This document shows positions 25,992 to 35,783 of a stretch of 64,000 bases of DNA, one piece after another. A program made the translations under genes and the position numbers. Within the stretch, counting starts at the first letter, position 1; each line of letters begins with the position of its first letter. The notes beneath the pieces are model-generated. The model saw only the letters and a list, made by a program, of their open reading frames with translations, made no database searches and had not been told where the DNA came from. Source of the stretch: Phenylobacterium sp. J367 (GTDB taxonomy: Bacteria > Pseudomonadota > Alphaproteobacteria > Caulobacterales > Caulobacteraceae); the NCBI RefSeq assembly GCF_024699985.1, contig NZ_JAJONA010000001.1, positions 1,736,001 to 1,800,000 on the forward strand. The letters are read 5' to 3'.

Positions 25992-28199
25992 ATGACCCGC
26001 GAACTGACCGGCGCCTCCCGGCGCGAGTTCCTGACCGCGGCCTCGGCCAGCGGCCTCGTCATCTCCTTCGCCGTGGCCTCGAAGGCCGAGGCCCAGGCCG
26101 GCGGCCTCTCCCGGATCAACGCCTATGTGCAGGTGGCCCCGGACGGCTGGGTGACGATCACCAACAAGAACCCGGAGATCGGCCAGGGCATCAAGACCAT
26201 GCTGCCCATGCTGATCGCCGAGGAGCTGGACATCCCCTGGGAGAAGGTCCGCATCGACCAGGCCGACAGCGACCCCGCCGTCTATGGCCGCCAGTTCGCC
26301 GGCGGCTCGATGGCCACGCCGCTGCACTGGGAGGACCACCGCCGCGTCGGCGCCGTGGCCCGGGCCATGCTGATCCAGGCCGCGGCCCAGGCCTGGAACT
26401 GTCCCGCCGGCGAATGCACCACCACGGCGGGCGTCGTCCTGCACAAGGCGTCCAACCGCAAGGCGACCTACGCCTCGCTGGCCACCCAGTGCGCCGGGAT
26501 CACGCCGCCCGATCCGAAGACCCTGCCGCTGAAGGATCCGCGCGACTACAAGATCATCGGCCAGGCCAAGGTCCAGTACGACACGCCGAAGATCGTCACC
26601 GGCCAGCCGCTGTTCGGCATCGACGTGGTCCGGCCCGGCATGCTGTTCGCCGCCTATGAGAAGGCGCCGGTGTTCGGCGCGCGCGTGGCCAGCGCCGACC
26701 TCGCCGCGGCCCAGAAGGTGAAGGGCGTCCGCAAGGCCTTCGTGGTCGAGGGCGATCCCAAGGCGGTCCAGCCGCAGCCGGGCCAGATCGGCGGCGGCCT
26801 GCTGCCGGGCGTGGCGGTGGTGGCCGACACCTGGTGGGCGGCGAAGAAGGGCCGCGACCAGCTCAGGACCAGCTGGCAGGAGCATCCGACCTCGGCCCAG
26901 TCGAGCGCCGCCTTCGCCGCCAAGGCCAGGGAGCTCTCCACGGCCAAGCCGCAGCGCACGCCGCGCAACGACGGCGACGTGGACGCCGCCCTGAAGTCCG
27001 CGGCCAAGACGGTGGAGGCCGCCTACGCCTATCCGTTCATCAGCCACGCGACCCTGGAGCCGCAGAACTGCACGGCGGAGTGGAAGGACGGCAAGCTGGA
27101 GATCTGGGCGCCGACCCAGAACCCCGAGCCCGGCCGCCAGCTCTGCGCCAAGACGCTCGGGATCAAGCCCGAGGACATCACCATCCACATGACCCGCTGC
27201 GGCGGCGGCTTCGGGCGCCGGCTCGCCAACGACTACATGGTCGAGGCCGCCTGGATCGCGCGGGAAGCCGGGGCTCCGGTGAAGCTGCTCTGGACGCGTG
27301 AAGACGACATGCGCCACGACATCTACCGGCCGGGCGGCTTCCACTACTTCCGCGGCGGGCTGGACGCGGCCGGCAACCTGGTCGCCTTCCACGACCACTT
27401 CGTGTCGTTCGGCGAGGGCACGGGCTTCGCGCCCAGCGCCGGCATGGGCCCGACCGAATATCCGGCCCGCTTCGTGCCGAACTTCCGCATCGACGTCTCG
27501 ACGATGCCGCTCGGCGTGCCGACCGGGCCGCTGCGGGCGCCGGGCTCCAATGCGCTCGCCTTCGTCTTCCAGTCGTTCATCGACGAGATGGCGCACGCCG
27601 CCGGCGCCGACCCGCTGGCCTTCCAGCTCAAGCTGCTGGGCGACAAGCCGACCGTCGGCGAGGCCCCGGCGCTCTACGGCGCCGGCCGCATGGCCGGCGT
27701 GCTGAAGGCGGTCGGCGAGATGTCCGGCTGGGCGAACCGCTCGAAGCTGCCGAAAGGCGAGGGCATGGGGGTGGCCTGCTACTACAGCCACCTCGGCTAC
27801 TTCGCCGAGGTCTGCCACGTGGCGGTCGCCGCGGACGGCGCCGTGAAGGTGAAAAAGGTCTGGGTCGCCGCCGACGTGGGCCGGCAGATCATCAACCCGC
27901 ACGGGGCGATGAACCAGGTCCAGGGCTCGGTGCTGGACGGCCTTTCCGAGGCGCTGCACCAGAAGATCACCATCGAGAACGGCGCGGCGGTCGAGGGCAA
28001 CTTCGACTCCTACCCGCTGATGCGGATCAACGAGGCGCCGCCGGTCGAGGTGAAGTGGGTGATCACCGACAACAACCCTACCGGCCTCGGCGAACCCGCC
28101 CTGCCGCCGGCCATCCCGGCGCTCACCAACGCCATCTTCGCCGCCACCGGCAAGCGCATCCGCAGCCTGCCGATCGATCCGGCGATGCTGAAGACGTAG
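25992..28199 (+). CDS. Molybdopterin-binding hydroxylase large subunit, IorB-like
   Basis: A 735-residue catalytic subunit of the xanthine dehydrogenase superfamily. The twin-arginine leader SRREFLTAASASGLVISFAV indicates export by Tat together with its small partner. Conserved cofactor segments are NPEIGQGIKTMLPML, GGSMATPLHWEDHR, TRCGGGFGRRLANDY, GPLRAPGSNALAF and the Glu in PTGLGEPALPPAIPALTNA near the C terminus. The family oxidises N-heterocycles or aldehydes; the substrate is unknown. A MoxR/CoxE-like pair of the kind that helps mature such enzymes lies about 5 kb downstream. Confidence 0.94.
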   Translation: MTRELTGASRREFLTAASASGLVISFAVASKAEAQAGGLSRINAYVQVAPDGWVTITNKNPEIGQGIKTMLPMLIAEELDIPWEKVRIDQADSDPAVYGRQFAGGSMATPLHWEDHRRVGAVARAMLIQAAAQAWNCPAGECTTTAGVVLHKASNRKATYASLATQCAGITPPDPKTLPLKDPRDYKIIGQAKVQYDTPKIVTGQPLFGIDVVRPGMLFAAYEKAPVFGARVASADLAAAQKVKGVRKAFVVEGDPKAVQPQPGQIGGGLLPGVAVVADTWWAAKKGRDQLRTSWQEHPTSAQSSAAFAAKARELSTAKPQRTPRNDGDVDAALKSAAKTVEAAYAYPFISHATLEPQNCTAEWKDGKLEIWAPTQNPEPGRQLCAKTLGIKPEDITIHMTRCGGGFGRRLANDYMVEAAWIAREAGAPVKLLWTREDDMRHDIYRPGGFHYFRGGLDAAGNLVAFHDHFVSFGEGTGFAPSAGMGPTEYPARFVPNFRIDVSTMPLGVPTGPLRAPGSNALAFVFQSFIDEMAHAAGADPLAFQLKLLGDKPTVGEAPALYGAGRMAGVLKAVGEMSGWANRSKLPKGEGMGVACYYSHLGYFAEVCHVAVAADGAVKVKKVWVAADVGRQIINPHGAMNQVQGSVLDGLSEALHQKITIENGAAVEGNFDSYPLMRINEAPPVEVKWVITDNNPTGLGEPALPPAIPALTNAIFAATGKRIRSLPIDPAMLKT

Positions 28200-28210
28200 G
28201 GGCGTCGTCG

Positions 28211-28351
28211 TCCCTCCCTTAAAGGGGAGGGTCGACTCGCCGCCAGGCGAGCGGGGTGGGGAAGTCGCGCTCAAGCTCTGAGTCCAGGCTTGACCCACGC
28301 TGCCCCACCCTGGCCGCTTCGCGGCCTGTCCCTCCCCATTAAGGGGAGGGA
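28211..28351. repeat. Imperfect inverted repeat between hydroxylase and carboxylase genes
   Basis: Left end TCCCTCCCTTAAAGGGGAGGG and right end CCCTCCCCATTAAGGGGAGGG are each palindromic, and the inner parts (GGCGAGCGGGGTGGGG / CTGCCCCACCCTGGCC) also pair. The element takes up most of the 221-base gap and may serve as a terminator. No coding sequence is seen. Confidence 0.65.
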
Positions 28352-28420
28352 CCAAGGGGCTCGACCTCGCCCTCCCGATCAGCCCAAATGCGTCCCAACA
28401 AGTGTTTGAGGGACGTCCAG

Positions 28421-31400
28421 GTGAAGAAGCTGCTGATCGCCAACCGCGGCGAAATCGCGGTCCGCATCGCGCGGACCGCCGCCGAGATGGGCGTGGCGAC
28501 CGTGGCGGTGTTCTCCGAGGACGACGCCGGCTCCCTGCACACCCGCACCGCCGACGCCGCGACGCCGCTCACGGGCTCGGGGCCCGCGGCCTACCTCGAC
28601 ATCGCGGGCGTCATGCGCGCGGCGCAGGTGGCCGGCTGCGACGCCGTCCACCCGGGGTACGGCTTCCTGTCCGAGAACGCCGCCTTCGCCCGGGCCTGCG
28701 CCGAGGCCGGCCTGGCCTTCGTCGGACCTACCCCGGAGACCCTCGAGCTGTTCGGCGACAAGGGCCGCGCCCGGGCCCTGGCGCGGCAGTGCGGCGTGCC
28801 GGTCGCGCCCGGCACGGACGGGCCGACGACCCTGGCGGACGCCCGCGCCTTCCTGGCCGAGCACGGGGCGGTGATGGTCAAGGCGGTGGCCGGCGGCGGC
28901 GGGCGCGGCATGCGGCCGGTGACCGCCTTGGACGAGCTCGACGCCGCCTGGGACCGCTGCGCGTCCGAGGCGAAGGCGGCGTTCGGCGACGGCGACCTCT
29001 ATGTGGAGCGTTTCCTGCCCCGGGCCCGGCACATCGAGGTCCAGGTGATCGGCGACGGCGCGGCCGTCTCCCACCTCTGGGACCGTGAGTGCAGCCTCCA
29101 GCGCCAGCGGCAGAAGGTGGTGGAGATCGCGCCCGCCGACATGCTGCCTGCACCCTTGCGCGAGCGCCTGTTCGCCCACGCCGTCGACCTTGCCGGGGCG
29201 GCGGGCTACCGCGGCCTCGGCACCATCGAGTTCCTGGTGGCCGGTGACGAGGCGGTGTTCATCGAGGCCAACGCCCGCCTGCAGGTGGAGCATACGGTCA
29301 CGGAGGGAGGTCACCGGCCTCGACCTAGTGCGGCTCCAGCTCCAGGTCGCGGACGGCGCGGGCCTCGCCGACCTCGGCCTGACGCAGGACCGGGTCCCCG
29401 CGCCGCGCGGCCATGCGGTGCAGGCCCGGGTCAACCTGGAGACCATGGCCCTGGACGGCGCCGCGAAGCCGGCGGGCGGGACGCTCAGCGTCTATGAGCC
29501 GCCGTCCGGCCCGGGCGTCCGCGTCGACGGCTTCGGCTACGCCGGCTACCGGACGAGCGCCCGGTTCGACAGCCTGCTCGCCAAGCTGATCGTCCATGCC
29601 GGCGCCGGCGGCCTTTCCCGCGCGGTCGCCAAGGCCTATCGCGCGCTCTCCGAGTTCCGCATCGAGGGCTCGGCGACCAACCTCGCCTTCCTGCAGAACC
29701 TGCTGGCCGATCCGGCGGTGGCGGCCGGCGAGGTCCATACCCGGTTCATCGAAGAGCATATGGCGGGCCTCCTCGGCCCGCCGGAGGCGCATCCGAGGCT
29801 CTACTTCGAGGCCGCCGCCGACCCCGGCCCGCGCGCCGCGCCCGCGGCGCCGGACGCCCCCGCCGGGACCGCCCCGGTGCGCGCGCCGCTGCAGGGCACG
29901 GTCGTCTCCCTGCAGGCCCAGGCCGGCGACACGGTCCGCAAGGGCCAGCCGCTGATGGTCCTGGAAGCCATGAAGATGGAGCACCTCGTGGAGGCCCAGG
30001 CCTCGGGCGTGCTGCGCCAGATCATGGTCGCGCCCGGCGACACGGTGTTCGAGGGCCATCCGCTGGCCTTCCTGGAGGAGACCGGCGGCGGCGATACGGA
30101 CGCGGAGGCGGAAGCCGCCCACGACCTCGACGCCATCCGCCCGGACCTCGCCGAGGTGATCGAACGCCACCGGCTGACCCTCGATGCGGCCCGGCCGGAT
30201 GCGGTGGCCCGGCGGCGCAAGACCGGCCAGCGCACCGCCCGCGAGAACCTCGCCGACCTCTTCGATCCCGGCAGCTTCTCGGAGTTCGGGGCCATGGCCC
30301 TGGCCGCCCAGCGCCGCCGCCGCAGCCTCGACGACCTGAAGGTCAACACCCCGGCCGACGGCATCGTGGTCGGCGTGGGCGAGGTGAACGGCGGACTGTT
30401 CGGCGAGGACAAGGCCCGCTGCGTCGGCCTCGCCTACGACTTCACCGTGCTGGCCGGCACCCAGGGCCACTTCAACCACAAGAAGACCGACAGGATCCTG
30501 GAGTTCGCGGAGCACTGGAAGGCCCCGATCGTCTGGTACACCGAGGGCGGCGGCGGGCGGCCCGGCGACGTGGACGGCGGCCAGCTCGCCGCCTCCTCGC
30601 TGGACACCACCAGCTTCACGACCTTCGCGCGGCTGTCGGGTGTCGCGCCGCGCATCGCCATCAACTCCGGCCGCTGCTTCGCGGGCAACGCGGTCTTCTT
30701 CGGCTGCGCCGACGTCACCATCGCCACGCGCTACTCCAACATCGGGCTCGGCGGCCCGGCGATGATCGAGGGCGGCGGGCTGGGCGTCTTCACCCCGGAC
30801 GAGATCGGCCCCTCGGACGTGCTCTACGCCAACGGGGCGCTCGACCTGCTGGTGGAGGACGAGGCCGAGGCGACGGCGGCGGCGAAGCAGATCCTCGGCA
30901 TGTTCCAGGGCGCCGTGCGCGACTGGACCTGCGCCGACCAGCGCCGGTTGCGCCATCTGATCCCCGAGAACCGGGTCCGCGCCTACGACGTCCGCGAGGT
31001 GATCCGCACCCTCGCCGACGAGGGCTCCTGGCTCGAGCTGCGCGGCGGCTATGGGACGGGGATCATCACCGGCTTCCTCAGGATCGAGGGCCGGCCGCTG
31101 GGGCTGATCGCCAACGACCCGCGCCACCTGGGCGGGGCGATCGATTCCCCCGGCGCGGAGAAGGGCGCCCGCTTCCTCCAGCTCTGCGACGCCTTCGACG
31201 TCCCCGTGCTGTCGCTCTGCGACACGCCGGGCTTCATGGTCGGGCCCCAGAGCGAGACCACGGCCGCGGTGCGCCGCGGCTCGCGCCTGTTCGTCACCGC
31301 CACGACGCTGTCGGTGCCGCTGTTCACCGTCGTCCTGCGCAAGGGCTACGGCCTGGGCGCCCAGGCCATGGCCGGCGGCGACTTCTCGGCGCCCGCCATG

Positions 31401-31697
31401 ATGCTGGCCTGGCCGACCGCCGAGTTCGGGCCCATGGGCCTGGAGGGCGCCGTCCGCCTCGGCTACCGCAAGGAACTGGAAGCCGAGCCCGACCCCGCCG
31501 CCCGTCAGGCGCTGTTCGAGAAGCTGGTGGGCAGGATGTACGAGAACGGCAAGGCGCTCTCGGTGGCCTCGGTGGTGGAGATCGATGCGGTGATCGATCC
31601 GGCCGAGACCCGCGCCTGGCTGGTGCGCGGCCTGAAGGCCTGCCCGGTCCCGCCGCACGGCGCAGGCAAGAAGCGGCCCTTCGTCGACGTGTGGTGA
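28421..31697 (+). CDS. Single-chain acyl-CoA carboxylase, BC-BCCP-CT fusion (frame broken by one base)
   Basis: About 1091 residues when repaired, with all carboxylase parts in one chain. The biotin carboxylase domain starts KKLLIANRGEIAVRIARTA, with the ATP-grasp loop KAVAGGGGRGMRPV. At the GGG run 29305-29307 one extra base breaks VEHTVTE from EVTGLDLVRLQLQ. The biotin site is VLEAMKMEHLV (about residue 515). The carboxyltransferase halves follow, with KKTDRILEFAEHWKAPIVWY and LCDTPGFMVGP. This order matches the single-chain long-chain acyl-CoA carboxylases described from Rhodopseudomonas and Mycobacterium. GTG at 28421 is chosen because GAGGGAC lies upstream; an ATG at 28388 has no ribosome site. 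Substrate chain length is not deducible. Confidence 0.88.
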
Positions 31698-31801
31698 TCG
31701 TTTCCGGCAAAGCGGCCGCCACGTGACCTAAGGTCACCGTTGCCACCCCGCCTTCGTCCGATACCGTCGTTCGCAAGAAGAGCGTTCTCGGGAGGAACGG
31801 C

Positions 31802-33296
31802 GTGGCGGTGGTCGATGGCGTGGCCGGGGTTCCCGGCGCGGAGGTCGCGGCGCAGCCGGTCGGGGCCAAGCCGCCGGGGCGGGTGAAGGTCTTCTACACC
31901 TTCGGGCAGGTGGTCGAGAGCGGTTACCTCGTCGCCAACACCTTCATCTTCTTCTACTACACCGCGGTCCTCGGCCTGCCCGGCTCGGTGGTCGGCGCGG
32001 CCGTGGCGATCAGCATGGTGCTGGACGCCATCGCCGACCCGCTGATCGGCTCCTGGTCCGACAGCCTGCGAACGAAGTTCGGCCGGCGCCTGCCGCTGAT
32101 GCTGCTGGGCGCGCCGCTGACCATGCTGACCATGGGGCTGCTGTTCTCGCCGCTCGCCGGCCTCTCGCCGTTCGCGCTGTTCCTCTGGTTGACCGTGACC
32201 AAGATGCTCGTCCGGGCCTTCGCCTCGGTCTTCAACATCCCCCTACTACGCGCTCGGCGGCGAGCTGACCGACGACTATGTGGAGCGCACGCGGATCGTC
32301 GCCTCCCGGCTGCTCGCCGGCATCGTCGTCACCGTCGCCATCACCGCCATGGCCACCATGGTGTTCTTCCGGGGCGAGGGCGGGCTGCAGATCGCCGAGC
32401 GCTACCCGGCCTTCGGCTGGACGCTGGGCGCCGGCATCCTGGTGATCGGCCTGATCTGCTGCGCCGGCGTCTGGCGCCACGCCGCCGCCCTGCCGCAGCC
32501 GCGCGAGCCGGCGCCCCACATGCTGCGACGGCTCCCGGGCGAGCTCGCCGAGATCTTCCGCAACCGGTCCTTCCTGATCCTGTTCTTCGCCCTGCTGGTG
32601 TTCTCCAGCAGCGCCGGTCTGCACCAGGCGCTGAACAACCACACCTACGTCTTCGTGTGGGGGCTGCGGCCCGAGCTGATCCAGATCCCGGCCTATAGCT
32701 ATCTGTTCGCCCTGCTGGTCGCGACGCCGCTGACGCCGTTCATGCTGCGCTGGATGGAGAAGAAGACCGCGTCGATCATCGGCTTCCTCACGGTCGTGGT
32801 GGCGTGGCTGGCCGTTCCGAGCGTCCGCGCGCTCGGGCTGTTCGCCCCGACCGGCCTGGAGGCCACGCCATGGCTCGCGGCGACCAACTTCTTCGTCGGC
32901 CTGGGCTCGGGGATCGTCTTCGTGGCGATCCCGTCGATGATGGCCGACGCCGCCGACGAGCACGAGCACCTGTTCGGCCACCGGCGGGAGGGGCTGTTCT
33001 TCTCCGGCATCGGGTTCGGCGCCAAGGCGGCCTCCGGCATGGGCTCGCTGCTGGGCGGGATCACCCTCGATCTCCTGCGCTTTCCGCAGACCGCGGGCCG
33101 GCAGGTCAACGCCGCCATCCCCGAGGACATCCTGGCCGGGCTGGTGCTGGGCTGGGGCCCGCTCTGCGCGCTGCTGTGTATTGTCGGCGCGGCGATCCTG
33201 GCGCCCTACGGTCTGAGCCGCCGCCGCCAGGCGGAGGTGTCCGCCGCCCTGAAGCTGAAGCGCGCCGCCGATGTCAGTGCGGGACGTAGTTCCTGA
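31802..33296 (+). CDS. MFS/GPH-type transporter (frame broken by one base)
   Basis: A 497-residue, roughly 12-helix transporter of the glycoside-pentoside-hexuronide:cation symporter-like MFS group. GTG at 31802 has GGGAGGAAC upstream. The N-terminal frame includes VLDAIADPLIGSWSDSLRTK and RLPLMLLGAP and ends VFNIP. After removal of one base from the five-C run at 32239-32243 it continues YYALGGELTDDYVERTRIVA, a strongly conserved family segment. The rest is intact to the C terminus. Substrate unknown; related genes often sit beside acyl-CoA catabolism in this group of bacteria. The 3' end overlaps the convergent CoxE-like gene by 23 bases. Confidence 0.87.
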
Positions 33297-34632
33297 GCAC
33301 GTCCTCGATGACCCGCTCCAGGCCGGCGAGCGTGTTGCAGGTCTTGGCCACGTGGCAGTAGCGGGCGTAGCGGTCCATGACGCTGTCGCCCTGGCCCCAG
33401 TAGCTCTCGGGCTCGGGGTTCAGCCAGATCACGGCGCGGCTGCGCTGGTGGATCAGGTTCATCAGGTCGAGCCGCGGATCGGCGAAGTTCGAGCGGCCGT
33501 CGCCCAGGAAGATCACCGTGGTGTGGCGGTCCAGCCGGTCGAGGTGCTGGTCGCAGAAGTCTTCCAGCGACTTGCCGTAGTCGGTCTGCTGGAAGCCGAT
33601 GGTCTGCAGCACCTTGAGGATGGCCTGCTCAACCGCGTGGTCGTCGAGGATGTCGTCCACCGGAATCAGCCGGCCTGAGAAGGCGAAAGCGTCCAGCCGG
33701 TCGACCACCTCGTTCAGGGAATAGAGGAAGGTCAGCAGGAACTGGGCGGCGGCGGCCACCGACTTGGAGACGTCGCAGATCGCCACGATCGACGGCTTGT
33801 CGATCTTCTTCGACTTCCAGACGATGTCGAACGGCACGCCGCCGTAGCCCATGGACTTCCTGAGCGTGCGGCGGACGTCGAGGTGGCCGATCCGGGCCTG
33901 GTGGCGGCGGCGCGAATAGCGGTCGGCCAGCCGCTTGGCCATCTTGCGGACGAGCTGCTGCATGATCGCCATGTCGACGGGATCGATGCCGCCCTCGGCG
34001 TTCAGCGCCTTGCGCGCCAGCATCTCCTCGCGGAGCTGCCGGCCGGAGCCCGCGGCATAGAGCTCGTGCTGGCGCTCCACATATTTCTGCGCCTCCGCCA
34101 CCAGGGCGCGGCGTCCGGCGTCGAGGCGCTCGGCGAGGCCCTGGGTCTCCGGTTTCAGGCGGGCGCCGGCGATGATCTTCTCGATCTCGGCCAGGCCCAT
34201 CTCGTCCAGCAGCCGCCGCGTCATCCGGCTGCGCTGGGTCGACAGGCGGATCTCGCCGACGCCTGTGCGGCGCGCGGCCTCCTCCATCTGCTGCTGCAGC
34301 GTGGTCGTGTCGCCGCGGAGCAGCGCCTGGGCGAGCGGGTTCTCGGGCGCCTCCCCGCCCGCAGGCGAGCTTTCGCTTTCGCCACCCTCAGGCGGCGGGG
34401 GCGGCGGCAGGTCGAAGGCCTTGCGGGCGAAGAAGGTCTCGAAGGTGCGGTCGAAGGCGGCGACCTCGGCCTGCGACTTGGCGAGCGTGGCGCAGAGCGC
34501 GTCCTTGAAGAGCTGGCGGTCGGCGTAGCCCACCACGTCCACCGTCCGCGCCGCGTCGATCGCCTCGGCCGGCGAGACCCGGACGTCGGCAGCGCGCAGC
34601 GCGCGGAGGAAGGCTTCGAGCTGGTGCTGCAT
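33274..34632 (-). CDS. CoxE-like VWA-domain protein
   Basis: A 452-residue cytoplasmic protein. The N-terminal half is helical with a proline-rich insert (FDLPPPPPPEGGESE). The C-terminal half is a VWA fold with the metal-site variant ICDVSKSVAAAAQF (DxSxS) at about residue 285 and later TVIFLGDGRSNFADPR. VWA proteins of this type work with MoxR ATPases as chaperone or metal-insertion modules; CoxE-CoxD is the CO dehydrogenase example. It lies 35 bases downstream of the MoxR gene on the same strand; a truncated repeat (CTCATCCCCGCGAAAGCATG) lies in that gap. Confidence 0.9.
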   Translation of the reverse strand: MQHQLEAFLRALRAADVRVSPAEAIDAARTVDVVGYADRQLFKDALCATLAKSQAEVAAFDRTFETFFARKAFDLPPPPPPEGGESESSPAGGEAPENPLAQALLRGDTTTLQQQMEEAARRTGVGEIRLSTQRSRMTRRLLDEMGLAEIEKIIAGARLKPETQGLAERLDAGRRALVAEAQKYVERQHELYAAGSGRQLREEMLARKALNAEGGIDPVDMAIMQQLVRKMAKRLADRYSRRRHQARIGHLDVRRTLRKSMGYGGVPFDIVWKSKKIDKPSIVAICDVSKSVAAAAQFLLTFLYSLNEVVDRLDAFAFSGRLIPVDDILDDHAVEQAILKVLQTIGFQQTDYGKSLEDFCDQHLDRLDRHTTVIFLGDGRSNFADPRLDLMNLIHQRSRAVIWLNPEPESYWGQGDSVMDRYARYCHVAKTCNTLAGLERVIEDVLRNYVPH

Positions 34633-34667
34633 CTAAGAAATACCGCTCATCCCCGCGAAAGCATGGG

Positions 34668-35603
34668 TCACCGCCGGCTCAGCAGCTCGACGATCTGCGG
34701 CTCCACCTGATTGATGTCCTGCTCGAACTTCAGGATGACGTTGAGCGTGTCCTTGACCAGCGCCGGCTCCAGGCTGTCGGCGTGCAGCAGGATCAGCGCC
34801 CGGGCCCAGTCCACGGTCTCGGAGATCGAGGGCGCCTTGCGGAGATCGAGCGTGCGCAGCGACTGGACGAAGGCCACCAGGTCATGGGTCAGGCGGGCCT
34901 CGATGCCGGGCACCCGGGTCGCCACGATCCGCTCCTCCAGCGCCGGCTCGGGCAGCGGGATGTGCAGATGCAGGCAGCGGCGCTTCAGCGCGTCGCCCAG
35001 ATCGCGGACGTTGTTGGAGGTGAGGAACACCAGGGGCGGCGTCTTGGCCTTGATCACCCCCAGCTCCGGCACCGAGACCTGGTAGGCCGACAGCACCTCC
35101 AGCAGGAAGGCCTCGAAGGCCTCGTCCGACTTGTCGATCTCGTCGATCAGCAGCACCGAGCCGGCGTCCTGCCTCAGCGCCTGCATCAGCGGGCGGGGCT
35201 CCAGGAAGGGCTCGGAGAAGAACAGGTCGCCCATGCCGTGCAGACGGTCCATGGCCGCGTCCATGTCGGGCGCGTCGGCCAGGCTCTCGCCCATCCGGTC
35301 CTTGAGGATCTGGGTGTAGAGGAGCTGCTTGCCGTACTTCCACTCGTACAGCGCCTTGGACTCGTCCAGGCCCTCGTAGCACTGCATCCGGATCAGCGGA
35401 TGGCCGAGCAGGGCGGCGGTGGAGAGCGCCAGCTCGGTCTTGCCGACGCCGGCCGAACCCTCCACCAGGATCGGCTTCTGCAGGTTCACGGCCATGAAGA
35501 GGGCGGTGGCGATCCGGCGGGACGCGATGTAGCCGACGCTCGCCAGGCCCTCGACGAGGGCGTCCACCGACGCGAGCGGATCTGCGGCCGGCGCGCTGGC
35601 CAC
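34668..35603 (-). CDS. MoxR-family AAA ATPase
   Basis: A 311-residue AAA+ ATPase. Walker A is EGSAGVGKTELAL at about residue 50, Walker B LLIDEIDKSDEAFEAFLLE, sensor 1 FLTSNNVRDLGDALKRRC, and a C-terminal lid SISETVDWARAL. Length matches the MoxR/CoxD group. GTG at 35603 lacks a clear ribosome site, and no better start is seen. It pairs with the VWA protein downstream. Such pairs remodel client complexes; one candidate client is the molybdenum hydroxylase at 25527-28199, though that link is inference. Confidence 0.93.
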   Translation of the reverse strand: MASAPAADPLASVDALVEGLASVGYIASRRIATALFMAVNLQKPILVEGSAGVGKTELALSTAALLGHPLIRMQCYEGLDESKALYEWKYGKQLLYTQILKDRMGESLADAPDMDAAMDRLHGMGDLFFSEPFLEPRPLMQALRQDAGSVLLIDEIDKSDEAFEAFLLEVLSAYQVSVPELGVIKAKTPPLVFLTSNNVRDLGDALKRRCLHLHIPLPEPALEERIVATRVPGIEARLTHDLVAFVQSLRTLDLRKAPSISETVDWARALILLHADSLEPALVKDTLNVILKFEQDINQVEPQIVELLSRR

Positions 35604-35783
35604 GGGGGGTAATGGTCAAAGTCTCGGGCTTTCGAAAAGGAGCAGTCGGAAAGCGGCGATTGTGCCCCGCGCCCGGCGCGAGGGCAAACGGACTGCCGTA
35701 CCGGTGGTTTACCTTGGCTTCACAACCCGGGGTGAATCATCGGTGCGTTAGGGAGCCACCAGGCCGATGCGCCACCTCCGCCG

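Noticed and set aside
25416..28355. Very long minus-strand open frame (979 codons) opposite the molybdenum hydroxylase genes
   Set aside because: It is antisense to two clearly recognisable coding genes and has the Arg/His/Gly/Leu bias of a GC-rich shadow frame.
29325..31658. Minus-strand open frame of 777 codons opposite the acyl-CoA carboxylase
   Set aside because: Complement of a well conserved carboxylase; no recognisable motif and shadow-frame composition.
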